64,000 nt of DNA, taken from NCBI RefSeq assembly GCF_014635845.1, contig NZ_BMDP01000002.1, positions 496,001 to 560,000 of the forward strand, read 5' to 3'. The number at the start of each line of letters is the position of its first letter. Position 1 is the first letter of the stretch. A model generated the notes under the pieces. It was not told the origin of the DNA. It was given only the letters and a program-made list of their open reading frames with translations, and searched no databases. The translations under genes and the position numbers were made by a program. Shown piece after piece: positions 35,397 to 44,122 of this stretch. This DNA comes from Oxalicibacterium solurbis (GTDB lineage: Bacteria > Pseudomonadota > Gammaproteobacteria > Burkholderiales > Burkholderiaceae_D).

Positions 35397-37211
35397 ATGT
35401 CACAGAAACCGAAATCGTCGCCCTTCCGTAAAATATGGAAGCTTCTTACCTCTGCAGAGAAGAAAAATGCAGCGGTGGTGTTGTGCCTGATGTTTGTTGG
35501 CATGGCGCTGGAAACATTGGGTGTAAGCCTCGTCATTCCAGCACTTGCCTTGTTCACTCAAGACGATATAGCACACGCACATCCCGGTCTTCAGCCTTTT
35601 CTAAATGCGATTGGCAATCCATCTCAAAGTAACCTTGTGATCGGAGGGATGCTGGTACTCGTTGGCGTTTATCTGGTTAAGACGTTATTTTTAGCCTTTC
35701 TGGCTTGGTGGCAGACGCGTTTTGCGTTTGGAGTACAAGCACAATTGTCGCAGCGCCTTTTTAATATTTATCTTGGTCAGCCTTATACCTTTCATTTACA
35801 ACGTAATTCGGCTCAGTTGATAAGGAATGTTTTTAACGAGGTGAACTTGTTCACCTTTAACTGCCTTCTTCCAGGGATGCTGATTCTTGCCGAATCGCTG
35901 GTCATGCTCGGGCTGTGTAGTTTGTTGCTTGTGGTTGAACCAATCGGAACGGTTGTCCTTGTGATGACATTTGGAGGAGCCGCCTGGGGATTCAACAAGA
36001 TGACGAGGAGTCATATAACGAAATGGGGAAAAGCCAGACAGAGTCATGATGGGTTGCGCCTTCAACACTTGCAACAGGGGCTGGGTGGTGTGAAGGATGT
36101 CAAGTTATTAGGGCGAGAGGCGGAATTTTCCAGACAATTTACGTTTCATAATTTTCATAGCGCTAAAGCGGCGCAGTTGCAGGCAACCCTTCAGCAGCTT
36201 CCGCGATTATGGTTGGAGCTGCTTGCCGTCGGTGCACTCGCGATTCTCGTGGTGGTCATGCTTATACAAGGGAGAGGACTTGACGGTATTCTTCCCACAC
36301 TTGGGCTATTTGCTGCCGCTGCTTTTCGATTGATGCCTTCTGTAAATAGGGTTCTTACCTCCATACAGGCTATGCGATACGGATTGCCCGTTATCGAGAC
36401 ACTGCATGAAGAACTTGAATTGAAAGAGAGCAGGCTGGTTGCAGCAACACCTTCGGATGGCATATTTAGTAACGCGCTGGAATTTGTCGATGTTTCATAT
36501 TCATACCCGGATGCGGTAAGTCCTTCCCTTAACCATATCTCGATAACAATGTGTCGTGGGGAATCAATCGGTTTTATCGGTGCCAGCGGCGCAGGAAAAA
36601 GTACGCTGGTAGATGTTCTCTTGGGATTGCTGCAGCCTGATCATGGTGAGATCAGAGTGGATGGGAAAAATATTCAAGAGAACCTTCGCACTTGGCAATC
36701 GCAGATAGGCTATGTACCCCAATCAATTTTTCTTACCGATGATACGTTAAGGCGAAATGTGGCATTCGGTCTGCCGGAAGAGCGCATTGATGATGATGCG
36801 ATCATGAGGGCGATAAAGGCTGCCCAATTGGAGGAGTTCCTGACCGGATTGCCTGATGGTCTTGAGACGATGGTCGGTGAGCGGGGCATTCGTTTATCAG
36901 GAGGGCAGCGTCAGCGAATTGGCATTGCGCGCGCGCTTTATCACGATCCTGGAATATTGGTTTTGGATGAAGCAACCAGTTCCCTTGATACGTCGACCGA
37001 GCAAGATGTAATGGAGGCAGTGCGTGCATTGCAAGGAAAAAAGACCACCATCATAGTTGCTCATCGTCTTTCCACCATTGCTCACTGCGATCGTCTGTAT
37101 CGATTGCAAGGTGGAATAATAGTCGAAGAAGGCGCACCCGATTCCATGTTGAACGATAAAACTGGTCCAGAGATTTCAACAGAGACGGGAATGTCATCCA
37201 GGAAGTCTTGA
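35397..37211 (+). CDS. ABC transporter, MsbA/PglK-type flippase
   Basis: This 604-residue fused membrane-ATPase ABC exporter has about six hydrophobic segments over residues 20-320. An ATPase domain follows with Walker A GASGAGKST near 395, signature LSGGQRQRIGIARAL, Walker B ILVLDEATSSLD and the H-loop IIVAHRLSTIAH. The membrane part is of the kind seen in PglK, which flips lipid-linked oligosaccharide, and in lipid A exporter relatives. It lies inside a polysaccharide locus that has Wzy and Wzz but no recognisable Wzx, so it is the best candidate for the undecaprenyl-PP-glycan flippase. This role is inferred from context. Confidence 0.85.
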   Translation: MSQKPKSSPFRKIWKLLTSAEKKNAAVVLCLMFVGMALETLGVSLVIPALALFTQDDIAHAHPGLQPFLNAIGNPSQSNLVIGGMLVLVGVYLVKTLFLAFLAWWQTRFAFGVQAQLSQRLFNIYLGQPYTFHLQRNSAQLIRNVFNEVNLFTFNCLLPGMLILAESLVMLGLCSLLLVVEPIGTVVLVMTFGGAAWGFNKMTRSHITKWGKARQSHDGLRLQHLQQGLGGVKDVKLLGREAEFSRQFTFHNFHSAKAAQLQATLQQLPRLWLELLAVGALAILVVVMLIQGRGLDGILPTLGLFAAAAFRLMPSVNRVLTSIQAMRYGLPVIETLHEELELKESRLVAATPSDGIFSNALEFVDVSYSYPDAVSPSLNHISITMCRGESIGFIGASGAGKSTLVDVLLGLLQPDHGEIRVDGKNIQENLRTWQSQIGYVPQSIFLTDDTLRRNVAFGLPEERIDDDAIMRAIKAAQLEEFLTGLPDGLETMVGERGIRLSGGQRQRIGIARALYHDPGILVLDEATSSLDTSTEQDVMEAVRALQGKKTTIIVAHRLSTIAHCDRLYRLQGGIIVEEGAPDSMLNDKTGPEISTETGMSSRKS

Positions 37212-37246
37212 TTCACTTAATAATTTAGTCTCGCCTATAACAAATC

Positions 37247-38245
37247 ATGCTTAACGAAAAATCTATCCTTATTACTGGCGGCACAGGTTCTTTTGGCCAT
37301 GCTTTCGTACCAATGGCACTGGCAAAATACAATCCTCGTAGATTGGTTATTTACTCCCGTGATGAAATGAAACAATGGGAGATGGCAAAAATTTATGGCA
37401 ACGATGACAGGGTACGTTTTTTTATCGGAGATGTACGCGATAAGGATCGTTTATCTCGTGCATTAAATGGAATCGATTTTGTCGTTCATGCGGCGGCCAC
37501 AAAAATTGTACCTACAGCCGAATACAATCCATTCGAATGTGTAAAGACAAACGTAATGGGGGCGATGAATCTTATAGATGCATGCATCGATCAAGGAGTG
37601 AAGCGGGTTGTCGCTCTATCGACAGACAAGGCCAGCAGTCCGGCAAACTTGTACGGGGCGACTAAACTGGTCTCAGACAAACTATTCATCGCTGGCAACT
37701 CATACTCCGGGGCCGACGCGACTCGCTTCGCGGTGGTTCGTTATGGCAATGTAATGGGGTCGCGTGGCTCGATTATTCCATTCTTTCGCTCTATTGCTGA
37801 TAAAGGTGTATTGCCGATTACCGATGAACGGATGACGCGTTTCATGATTTCTCTGGAAGAGGGCGTCAATCTCGTATGGCGTGCATTTGAAGACATGGTG
37901 GGTGGGGAAATTTATGTCAAAAAAATACCTTCGATGAAGGTGACTGATGTTGCGCAAGCAGTGGCATCGCAAGCCCGACATGAAATTATCGGTATTCGCC
38001 CGGGCGAGAAGTTACATGAGCAAATGATCGGCCCAGAGGATGCATTGCATACGTACGAGTACGAAGATTATTACAAAATCCTTCCGGCAATTCATAGTTG
38101 GAGTCAGGATCCAGAGCGCATTAATGGTGGGAAAAAAGTGGCTCCTGATTTCACCTATAGTTCAGATAACAATAATGACTGGATGAGCGTCGAGACATTG
38201 CGAATGTGGATCGATAAAAATAGCGACAAGATTGGCAAAATTTGA
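37247..38245 (+). CDS. pseB: UDP-GlcNAc 4,6-dehydratase (inverting), PseB
   Basis: PseB starts pseudaminic acid synthesis by converting UDP-GlcNAc to UDP-2-acetamido-2,6-dideoxy-beta-L-arabino-hexos-4-ulose. The 332-residue SDR has ILITGGTGSFGHAFVPMAL at 6-24, SRDEMKQWEMAK, AATKIVPTAEYNPFECVKTNVMGAMN, the catalytic TDKASSPANLYGATKL (Tyr and Lys) and YGNVMGSRGSIIPFF. The short cytosolic form, without membrane helices, separates it from the WbpM-like enzyme at 55962. pseC follows seven bases after the stop. Confidence 0.95.
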   Translation: MLNEKSILITGGTGSFGHAFVPMALAKYNPRRLVIYSRDEMKQWEMAKIYGNDDRVRFFIGDVRDKDRLSRALNGIDFVVHAAATKIVPTAEYNPFECVKTNVMGAMNLIDACIDQGVKRVVALSTDKASSPANLYGATKLVSDKLFIAGNSYSGADATRFAVVRYGNVMGSRGSIIPFFRSIADKGVLPITDERMTRFMISLEEGVNLVWRAFEDMVGGEIYVKKIPSMKVTDVAQAVASQARHEIIGIRPGEKLHEQMIGPEDALHTYEYEDYYKILPAIHSWSQDPERINGGKKVAPDFTYSSDNNNDWMSVETLRMWIDKNSDKIGKI

Positions 38246-38252
38246 GTGCGTG

Positions 38253-39428
38253 ATGATTCCCTACGGCCGTCAAAATATTAGTGAAGCCGATATCCAGGCA
38301 GTAGTGGATGTGTTGCGTTCAGACTTTCTTACGCAAGGGCCTGCCGTACCTGCTTTTGAACAAGCTGTCGCGACCTACTGCGGTGTAAAACATGCGGTGG
38401 CGGTCAATAGCGCTACTAGCGCCCTTCATATCGCGTGCCTGGCATTAGGTGTTAAGTCGGGCGATTGGGTATGGACCAGTCCGATTACATTTGTGGCAAG
38501 TGCAAATTGTGCCTTGTATTGCGGAGCTCAGGTTGATTTCGTGGATATTGATCCACTTACGTATAACTTGAGCGTCGAATGCTTGGAAGAGAAGCTGAAG
38601 TTGGCGGAATCGCTCGGACGTCTGCCTAAGGTAGTGATTCCAGTACATCTTTGCGGTCAATCATGTGACATGGTTGGCATTCATGCGTTGAGTCAGCGCT
38701 ACGGTTTTAAAGTTATTGAAGATGCCTCGCATGCTATCGGCGGTAAATATCGTAATGAACCAATCGGTAATTGCCGCTATAGCGATATCACCGTGTTCAG
38801 TTTCCATCCGGTAAAAATTATCACGACGGGTGAGGGAGGTATGGCGGTAACCAATGAGGCGAGGTTGGCAAAAAAAATGCAGTTGTTTCGTAGTCATGGC
38901 ATCACTCGGAATGCAAACGAGATGACGCAAGCACCGGATGGCCCATGGTATTACGAGCAAATCGAGCTTGGTTTTAATTATCGAATGACGGATATTCAGG
39001 CAGCTCTTGGCCTGAATCAAATGAAGCGCCTTGATAATGTGGTGACTAAAAGAAACGAGATTGCTAAAGATTACGATAGAGCTCTTGCCGATACTGAATT
39101 CGTCATACCGTTTCAAGATGTTGATCGTTATTCAGCATTTCATCTATACGTAGTCAGACTGCGATCTGATGATCGCGGGCGGAGTCGTAAGAAAATATTT
39201 GAGGCTTTGCGAGACTCTGAAATCGGTGTGAATGTGCATTACATACCTGTATATCAGCAACCATACTATAAGAAATTGGGATTCATAAAAGATGATTATC
39301 CTGAGGCGGAAAAATATTATTTTGAGGCGATTAGTTTACCTATGTACCCTGATTTAACTCCTGATCAGCAAAGATATGTTTGCCGGATATTGAAAGAAAA
39401 ATTAGCAGTGATATCAAGTAGTAATTGA
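38253..39428 (+). CDS. pseC: UDP-4-keto-6-deoxy-AltNAc transaminase PseC
   Basis: PseC is a PLP-dependent aminotransferase of the DegT/DnrJ/EryC1 family that places the 4-amino group on the PseB product. The 391 residues show IPYGRQNISEADIQAVVDVL, NSATSALHIACLALG (PLP phosphate site), VIEDASHAIGGKY with the PLP aspartate and FSFHPVKIITTGEGGMAV with the Schiff-base lysine. The YGRQ start and the SFHPVK motif are characteristic of PseC. A TTG at 38232 would extend it into pseB; the ATG at 38253 is preferred. Confidence 0.95.
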   Translation: MIPYGRQNISEADIQAVVDVLRSDFLTQGPAVPAFEQAVATYCGVKHAVAVNSATSALHIACLALGVKSGDWVWTSPITFVASANCALYCGAQVDFVDIDPLTYNLSVECLEEKLKLAESLGRLPKVVIPVHLCGQSCDMVGIHALSQRYGFKVIEDASHAIGGKYRNEPIGNCRYSDITVFSFHPVKIITTGEGGMAVTNEARLAKKMQLFRSHGITRNANEMTQAPDGPWYYEQIELGFNYRMTDIQAALGLNQMKRLDNVVTKRNEIAKDYDRALADTEFVIPFQDVDRYSAFHLYVVRLRSDDRGRSRKKIFEALRDSEIGVNVHYIPVYQQPYYKKLGFIKDDYPEAEKYYFEAISLPMYPDLTPDQQRYVCRILKEKLAVISSSN

Positions 39429-39432
39429 ATAT

Positions 39433-40509
39433 ATGAACGAAGACCTAAAAATTACAAAGACCGATGAGGAGTTATTGCATACCTTGGAGTTGATGCTTTC
39501 GGATATGCATATGCAAGATGATATTTATAAACCGACTAACTTTTGGCTTCACGCCTCGGAACCAATTGTTCAAGATTTGAAGAAATACGGTTTCAGTAAT
39601 TTTCGGAATTTGTCGAGCACGAGAAATTTCTTCGTCCCCACGTATGGCTCCCCTGGCAATGCGCTGAGTGATGAGGATATGACGAGACTGAATCTTCTGG
39701 TTAATGAACTAGCTGAAGAGGGAACTAAGAATTATCGTTTTCTTGCTCATATGCTTTCAGGAGAATCTTGGGCGCTATCCGACTATAGAGTCTATCGTGC
39801 GGCAAATAATGATGATGTACATCCAAGGACAACTTTCTTTAGTGAGTCGCAAGCAGGAAATCCATCAGAGCTGTTTTGTTTTGAAAAACAGCAATTTAGT
39901 AGATCTTCACTAAATTATCTGAATGGGCTGAGTTTTTTAAAACAACATGTGGATACAACGTCTATTAAGACTGTTTTAGAAGTGGGGGGCGGGTTCGGCA
40001 CTTTAGGTGAAATTCTGCATGCCGCAGGCGGCATTTCATACGTTAACGTCGATATACCTCCCACGTCTATTGTTTCAACTTTTTATTTGAAGCAAATACC
40101 AGCATTAAAGATGTCAGACTATCGAGTTACACGGGAGATGGAGGAAATCAATATTCCATTAGAACCCGTGCAAATGGTTCTCTGTCCGTGGCAGCTTCCT
40201 GCATTACGGGGAACGGTAGATCTATTTGTTAACTTCATTTCATTTCAGGAAATGGAGCCGACTGTAGTAAAGAATTATCTTGAACATGTAAATCGGTTGA
40301 AGACTAAATATGTTTTATTAAGAAATATGCGTGAAGGTAAAGCTCCAAAATCTTCTGGCGCAAAATATGGAGTTGAAACTCCTATTAAAGGAGATGACTA
40401 TGACCAATTTCTGGCTAATTATCGTTTATTAGCAACGAATGTTTTTCCATTCGGTTATAAAACCATGGACGGCTTTCACTCTGAACTTCGTTTGTATGAA
40501 CGTAAATAA
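39433..40509 (+). CDS. Putative sugar O-methyltransferase
   Basis: This 358-residue protein of the putative sugar O-methyltransferase type is found in polysaccharide loci. A SAM-binding motif I is visible as VLEVGGGFGTLGEIL near 180-194, followed by YVNVDIPPTSIVSTFYL (motif II region with an acidic residue) and LFVNFISFQEMEP. The N-terminal 170 residues form a family-specific part with FFVPTYGSPGN and HPRTTFFSESQAGNPSELF. It sits between pseC and pseF in the same transcript, so it may methylate pseudaminic acid or another residue of the glycan. The exact acceptor is unknown. Confidence 0.75.
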   Translation: MNEDLKITKTDEELLHTLELMLSDMHMQDDIYKPTNFWLHASEPIVQDLKKYGFSNFRNLSSTRNFFVPTYGSPGNALSDEDMTRLNLLVNELAEEGTKNYRFLAHMLSGESWALSDYRVYRAANNDDVHPRTTFFSESQAGNPSELFCFEKQQFSRSSLNYLNGLSFLKQHVDTTSIKTVLEVGGGFGTLGEILHAAGGISYVNVDIPPTSIVSTFYLKQIPALKMSDYRVTREMEEINIPLEPVQMVLCPWQLPALRGTVDLFVNFISFQEMEPTVVKNYLEHVNRLKTKYVLLRNMREGKAPKSSGAKYGVETPIKGDDYDQFLANYRLLATNVFPFGYKTMDGFHSELRLYERK

Positions 40510-40512
40510 CAA

Positions 40513-41208
40513 ATGAATATTGCGATTATTCCTGCGCGCGGTGGCAGCAAACGAATTCCACGTAAAAATATTAAAGATTTTTGTGGCAAGCCAATGATTG
40601 CATGGTCTATTGAGACCGCAAAGGTTTCCGGATTATTTGATCGAATTATCGTAACTACTGATGACTATGAAATTGCCGATGTTGCTCAGAAGTGGGGGGC
40701 TGAGGTTCCCTTTATGCGACCTGCTGAACTGTCGGATGATTATGTGGGAATCACTGAAGTCGTCGGACATGTAACGCAGTTGATATTGAATCAAGGAGCG
40801 ACATTAAGGGCGGTATGCTGTATTTATGCTACGGCACCATTCGTTAATGTGAAGGATTTAGCGCGTGGATTAGAAGCGTTAAATTCAGGTAATTGGTTAT
40901 ATTCGTTTGGTGTGACAGATTTTCCGGCGCCGATTTTCCGATCTTTTCAACAAACTGGCGAAGGTAATGTAGAAATGTTTTTTCCTGAACATTTTTTTAC
41001 TCGTTCTCAGGATTTACCAACTGCATTCCATGATGCAGGCCAATTCTGCTGGGGACGACCAGATGCATGGATTGAAGGAAGGCGTGTTTTTGATACGCAT
41101 TCAACCTCGGTAATAATCCCGCGTTGGCGCGTTCAGGATATTGATACCGAAGACGATTGGCAGCGTGCGGAAATCCTTGCACCAGCGATTCTTGCTGCAA
41201 AAGCCTAG
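40513..41208 (+). CDS. pseF: Pseudaminic acid cytidylyltransferase PseF
   Basis: PseF activates pseudaminic acid with CTP to CMP-Pse. The 231-residue protein starts with the CMP-sugar synthetase signature IIPARGGSKRIPRKNIKDFCGKP. It continues with RIIVTTDDYEIADVAQKWGAEVPFMRPAELSDD, ATAPFVNVKDL, and HDAGQFCWGRPDAW, which is characteristic of PseF as opposed to NeuA or LegF. The gene begins three bases after the methyltransferase stop and precedes pseG. Confidence 0.93.
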   Translation: MNIAIIPARGGSKRIPRKNIKDFCGKPMIAWSIETAKVSGLFDRIIVTTDDYEIADVAQKWGAEVPFMRPAELSDDYVGITEVVGHVTQLILNQGATLRAVCCIYATAPFVNVKDLARGLEALNSGNWLYSFGVTDFPAPIFRSFQQTGEGNVEMFFPEHFFTRSQDLPTAFHDAGQFCWGRPDAWIEGRRVFDTHSTSVIIPRWRVQDIDTEDDWQRAEILAPAILAAKA

Positions 41209-41216
41209 GAGTAAGA

Positions 41217-42272
41217 ATGCGTTTGGCCATCCGTGTTGACGCGTCTACTGAGATGGGTACGGGGCATTTCATGCGTTGTATGACTTTGGCGGCTGAGTTT
41301 CGTTCTCGAGGCGCCAAAATTTGCTTTATTAGTTGGGATTTGCCTGAGCATTTAGCAAATTTTCTGATGGCGGAAGGGTATGAGTTCGCGGCATTAGACG
41401 GGAATCGAACTACTCGAGAGTCACATACAAATCAAGAGGTCGACGCGAAAAGCACAATACAGGCTCTCTTGGGTTGCGAATGGGACTGGCTTGTCGTGGA
41501 TCATTACTCCTTGGACATTGAGTGGGAAATATTAATCCGCCCTTACGTTCAAAAACTAATGGTCATCGATGATCTTGCCAATCGATTACACGATTGTGAT
41601 TTATTGCTTGATCAAAATTATTATGCAAATTCCGAGTCTCGCTATCGAGAACTTATTTCCGATAATTGTGTTTGCCTTCTAGGTCCACAATTTGCCTTGT
41701 TGCGGTCAGAATTTTCTGATGCTCTAGGAAAATTTAAAATAAGAAGTTTGGGGGTAAGGCGGCTTCTAATCTTTTTCGGTGGAACAGATCCGACTAATGA
41801 AACGAGAAAAGCTTTAGACGCACTAAAATTATTAGCTTGTCCTGAAATGTTGGCAGATGTCATTGTCGGAACAGGAAATCCGCACAAAAATCAAATTAGG
41901 GAAATGTGTGAGCAAATCTCAAATGTAAAATATCATTGTCAAGTATCCAATATGGCTGAACTTATTGGTGCTGCGGATTTAGCTATTGGGGCCGGTGGGG
42001 CAGTTACTTGGGAACGATGTTTATTGGGACTTCCGAGTCTGACATTAGTATTGGCTGAGAATCAATTTCAAACTACGTTAGATTTGGAAAGGTTTGGGGC
42101 GACAATATTGCTTGGTTGGGCCCATGAAATTACCTCATGTGATTTGGCAAACTCAATTGAAGCGTTGATTCAAAATGAAAAATTGCTACATCATTTATCA
42201 GAAAGAGCGGTTTCTTTAATGAAAGACTGGGCAGGTGCTAGTGCAGTTGTCGATGCGATGGAGTGTTGTTAG
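41217..42272 (+). CDS. pseG: UDP-2,4-diacetamido-2,4,6-trideoxy-altropyranose hydrolase PseG
   Basis: PseG removes UDP from the diacetamido-altropyranose precursor, freeing the sugar for PseI. This GT-B fold hydrolase of 351 residues is longer than the Campylobacter enzyme (about 274). The ATG at 41217 has TAGGAG upstream and starts RLAIRVDASTEMGTGHFMRCMTLA, the family's glycine-rich loop with its His. VVDHYSLDIEWE, LIFFGGTDPTNETRKAL and DLAIGAGGAVTWERCLLGLPSL follow. There is no fused GNAT (PseH) domain at either end. Confidence 0.92.
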   Translation: MRLAIRVDASTEMGTGHFMRCMTLAAEFRSRGAKICFISWDLPEHLANFLMAEGYEFAALDGNRTTRESHTNQEVDAKSTIQALLGCEWDWLVVDHYSLDIEWEILIRPYVQKLMVIDDLANRLHDCDLLLDQNYYANSESRYRELISDNCVCLLGPQFALLRSEFSDALGKFKIRSLGVRRLLIFFGGTDPTNETRKALDALKLLACPEMLADVIVGTGNPHKNQIREMCEQISNVKYHCQVSNMAELIGAADLAIGAGGAVTWERCLLGLPSLTLVLAENQFQTTLDLERFGATILLGWAHEITSCDLANSIEALIQNEKLLHHLSERAVSLMKDWAGASAVVDAMECC

Positions 42273-42360
42273 TTATTGTTATTGATAGCGTCAATTTCAG
42301 TTTGATGATTGGCTGCATTGTAATTGGGAATTCTTAGTAGTGGTCCTATCGAGGTATATT

Positions 42361-43269
42361 TTGAGTGAAAATTTGGAAAGAATTTTAGACGCGCGTCTTG
42401 TTCGTCACCCTCTGGGCTTTTTGCAAGTCGGGAATGTTCCGTCGGAGGCCGAGCTAAAAGAATACTATGCTGACAAATATTATCAAACAGAAAAAGCGAA
42501 TTTTCGAAAAACGTATCCGCCGGAAGAAATCGAATATTTCAAAATAAAAATTCAACAACGTGCTTATAAGGCGCAGCAAATATCATCACAGGACAAGGGA
42601 AATTTTTTGGATGTCGGTTGCGGGGAAGGATTCGCATTGGCATGGTTTAAGGAGAAAGGCTGGAATGTCGAAGGAATTGACTTCTCCAGTGCTGGTCTTG
42701 AGCAAATGAATCCGTCATTGATGGAAAATTTTAAGGTAGGCAATGTTTTTGAACTTCTCGAAGAGAAGATAAAAGAACAAAAAAAATATGATTTGGTTTG
42801 GTTAGGAAATGTGCTCGAGCATGTTGTTGATCCAGTTTCACTTTTACGCTCTTTGAGCGCATTAATAACAAAAGCGGGGTGTCTTGTTGTTACTGTGCCC
42901 AATGATGGATCCCTGTACCAAGAGAGACTCCTTAAAGAAGGAAATATTAATCAGCGATTCTGGATTGCTGTTCCGGATCATTTGGCATATTTCACATATG
43001 AAAGCCTGAAAAATACTTCCGAAGAAACAGGGTGGATCTGTCATGAGATACATGCTGATTTCCCAATCGATTGGTTTTTATTGCATCCCGGGTCCAATTA
43101 TGTAGTTAATGGTGCCGCTGGACGAGATGCACATAAAGCAAGAGTAAATATGGAGCTTTTGATTGGTGAGTATTCTCCAGATATTGTGAATGAATTTTAT
43201 TGTTCGATGGCAAAAATAGGGATGGGACGTAGCCTTACAGCTTTTTTGACTCCAAATAAATTAGGGTGA
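42361..43269 (+). CDS. Class I SAM-dependent methyltransferase
   Basis: This 302-residue methyltransferase has SAM motif I FLDVGCGEGFALAWFKEKG near 85-103, then VEGIDFSSAGLEQ, and YDLVWLGNVLEHVVDPVSLLRSL (motif IV region). The N terminus HPLGFLQVGNVPSEAELKEYYADKYYQ is the start often seen in methyltransferases of O-antigen clusters. The start is uncertain: the TTG at 42361 has GAGG six bases upstream and is preferred over the GTG at 42340. The acceptor sugar is unknown. DNA here is strongly AT-rich. Confidence 0.82.
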   Translation: MSENLERILDARLVRHPLGFLQVGNVPSEAELKEYYADKYYQTEKANFRKTYPPEEIEYFKIKIQQRAYKAQQISSQDKGNFLDVGCGEGFALAWFKEKGWNVEGIDFSSAGLEQMNPSLMENFKVGNVFELLEEKIKEQKKYDLVWLGNVLEHVVDPVSLLRSLSALITKAGCLVVTVPNDGSLYQERLLKEGNINQRFWIAVPDHLAYFTYESLKNTSEETGWICHEIHADFPIDWFLLHPGSNYVVNGAAGRDAHKARVNMELLIGEYSPDIVNEFYCSMAKIGMGRSLTAFLTPNKLG

Positions 43270-43276
43270 ATTTTTA

Positions 43277-44044
43277 ATGAGTACTCAAGAAAACGATAAG
43301 CAAGAAATTAGGGTGCTTTTAGGATCTACAAAATATGAAGAGGAAAATAAAAAAGCCTTCGCTACGTCGCTAAAAAACACACGAATTCCTAATGAGGAGT
43401 TGCTTGACAATATTGGACTATATTTAACGCGCCAAGCACTTTCTAGGATTAATTTCATTCAAAAATTGTATGAACTTATTGTTCCTGTTCATGGTGTAGT
43501 AATGGAATTTGGTGTGCGTTGGGGGCAGAACATGTCTCTGTTTTCTGTCTTGCGTGGCATACATGAACCTTTTAACTATAACCGTAAGATTATTGGGTTT
43601 GACACTTTTTCTGGATTTCCGTCTATTACAAAAGAGGATGGAAGCAGCGTAGGAACAGGCGATTATTCTGTGCCATCAGGATGGGAAAATGATCTAGAAA
43701 AAATTCTTTCATTCCACGAACAAAATGCTCCGATCGCGCATAAGAAAAAATATGAATTAGTCATAGGCGATGCGACCTTAACATTGCCAGCTTATTTGGA
43801 ACAACATCCAGAAACGATTATTGCATTTGCCTATTTTGATTTTGATATATATGAGCCAACAAAAAAATGTCTTGAGGCAATTTTGCCTCATTTGACCAAG
43901 GGTTCTGTTTTGGCATTTGATGAATTAAATTGCGCTCAATTTCCTGGGGAAACTCGAGCGGTTCGTGAAGTTTTGGGACTTTCAAAGTACGCCATTCGGA
44001 GAGATGTTTCTAATCCGCTGATGTCATATTTAATTATCGAATAG
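43277..44044 (+). CDS. TylF/MycF-like methyltransferase family protein
   Basis: This 255-residue protein resembles TylF/MycF-type (macrocin O-methyltransferase) proteins. GVVMEFGVRWGQNMSLFSVLRG near 73-94 is the SAM loop, IIGFDTFSGFPSI near 103 the next strand, and IAFAYFDFDIYEPTKKCLEAILPHL with LAFDELNCAQFPGETRAVRE the metal and acceptor side. These enzymes methylate sugar hydroxyls in a metal-dependent way. It begins eight bases after the preceding methyltransferase gene, so the two are probably made together. The substrate cannot be assigned. Confidence 0.72.
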   Translation: MSTQENDKQEIRVLLGSTKYEEENKKAFATSLKNTRIPNEELLDNIGLYLTRQALSRINFIQKLYELIVPVHGVVMEFGVRWGQNMSLFSVLRGIHEPFNYNRKIIGFDTFSGFPSITKEDGSSVGTGDYSVPSGWENDLEKILSFHEQNAPIAHKKKYELVIGDATLTLPAYLEQHPETIIAFAYFDFDIYEPTKKCLEAILPHLTKGSVLAFDELNCAQFPGETRAVREVLGLSKYAIRRDVSNPLMSYLIIE

Positions 44045-44122
44045 ATAGCGATTGATCGGAATTGAGTAGGCAAATGTGTGTTGAAATGAAGGCCGAAATA
44101 CTAGCTGCCAGAGTAATTGATA

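Noticed and set aside
35397-37211. Lipid A exporter MsbA
   Set aside because: Possible by fold, but its place in the middle of an AT-rich polysaccharide cassette, without lipid A genes, makes a glycan flippase more likely.
41217-42272. PseG-PseH fusion to explain the missing acetyltransferase
   Set aside because: The protein is longer than Campylobacter PseG, but it ends in GT-B sequence and shows no acetyl-CoA-binding GNAT motif.
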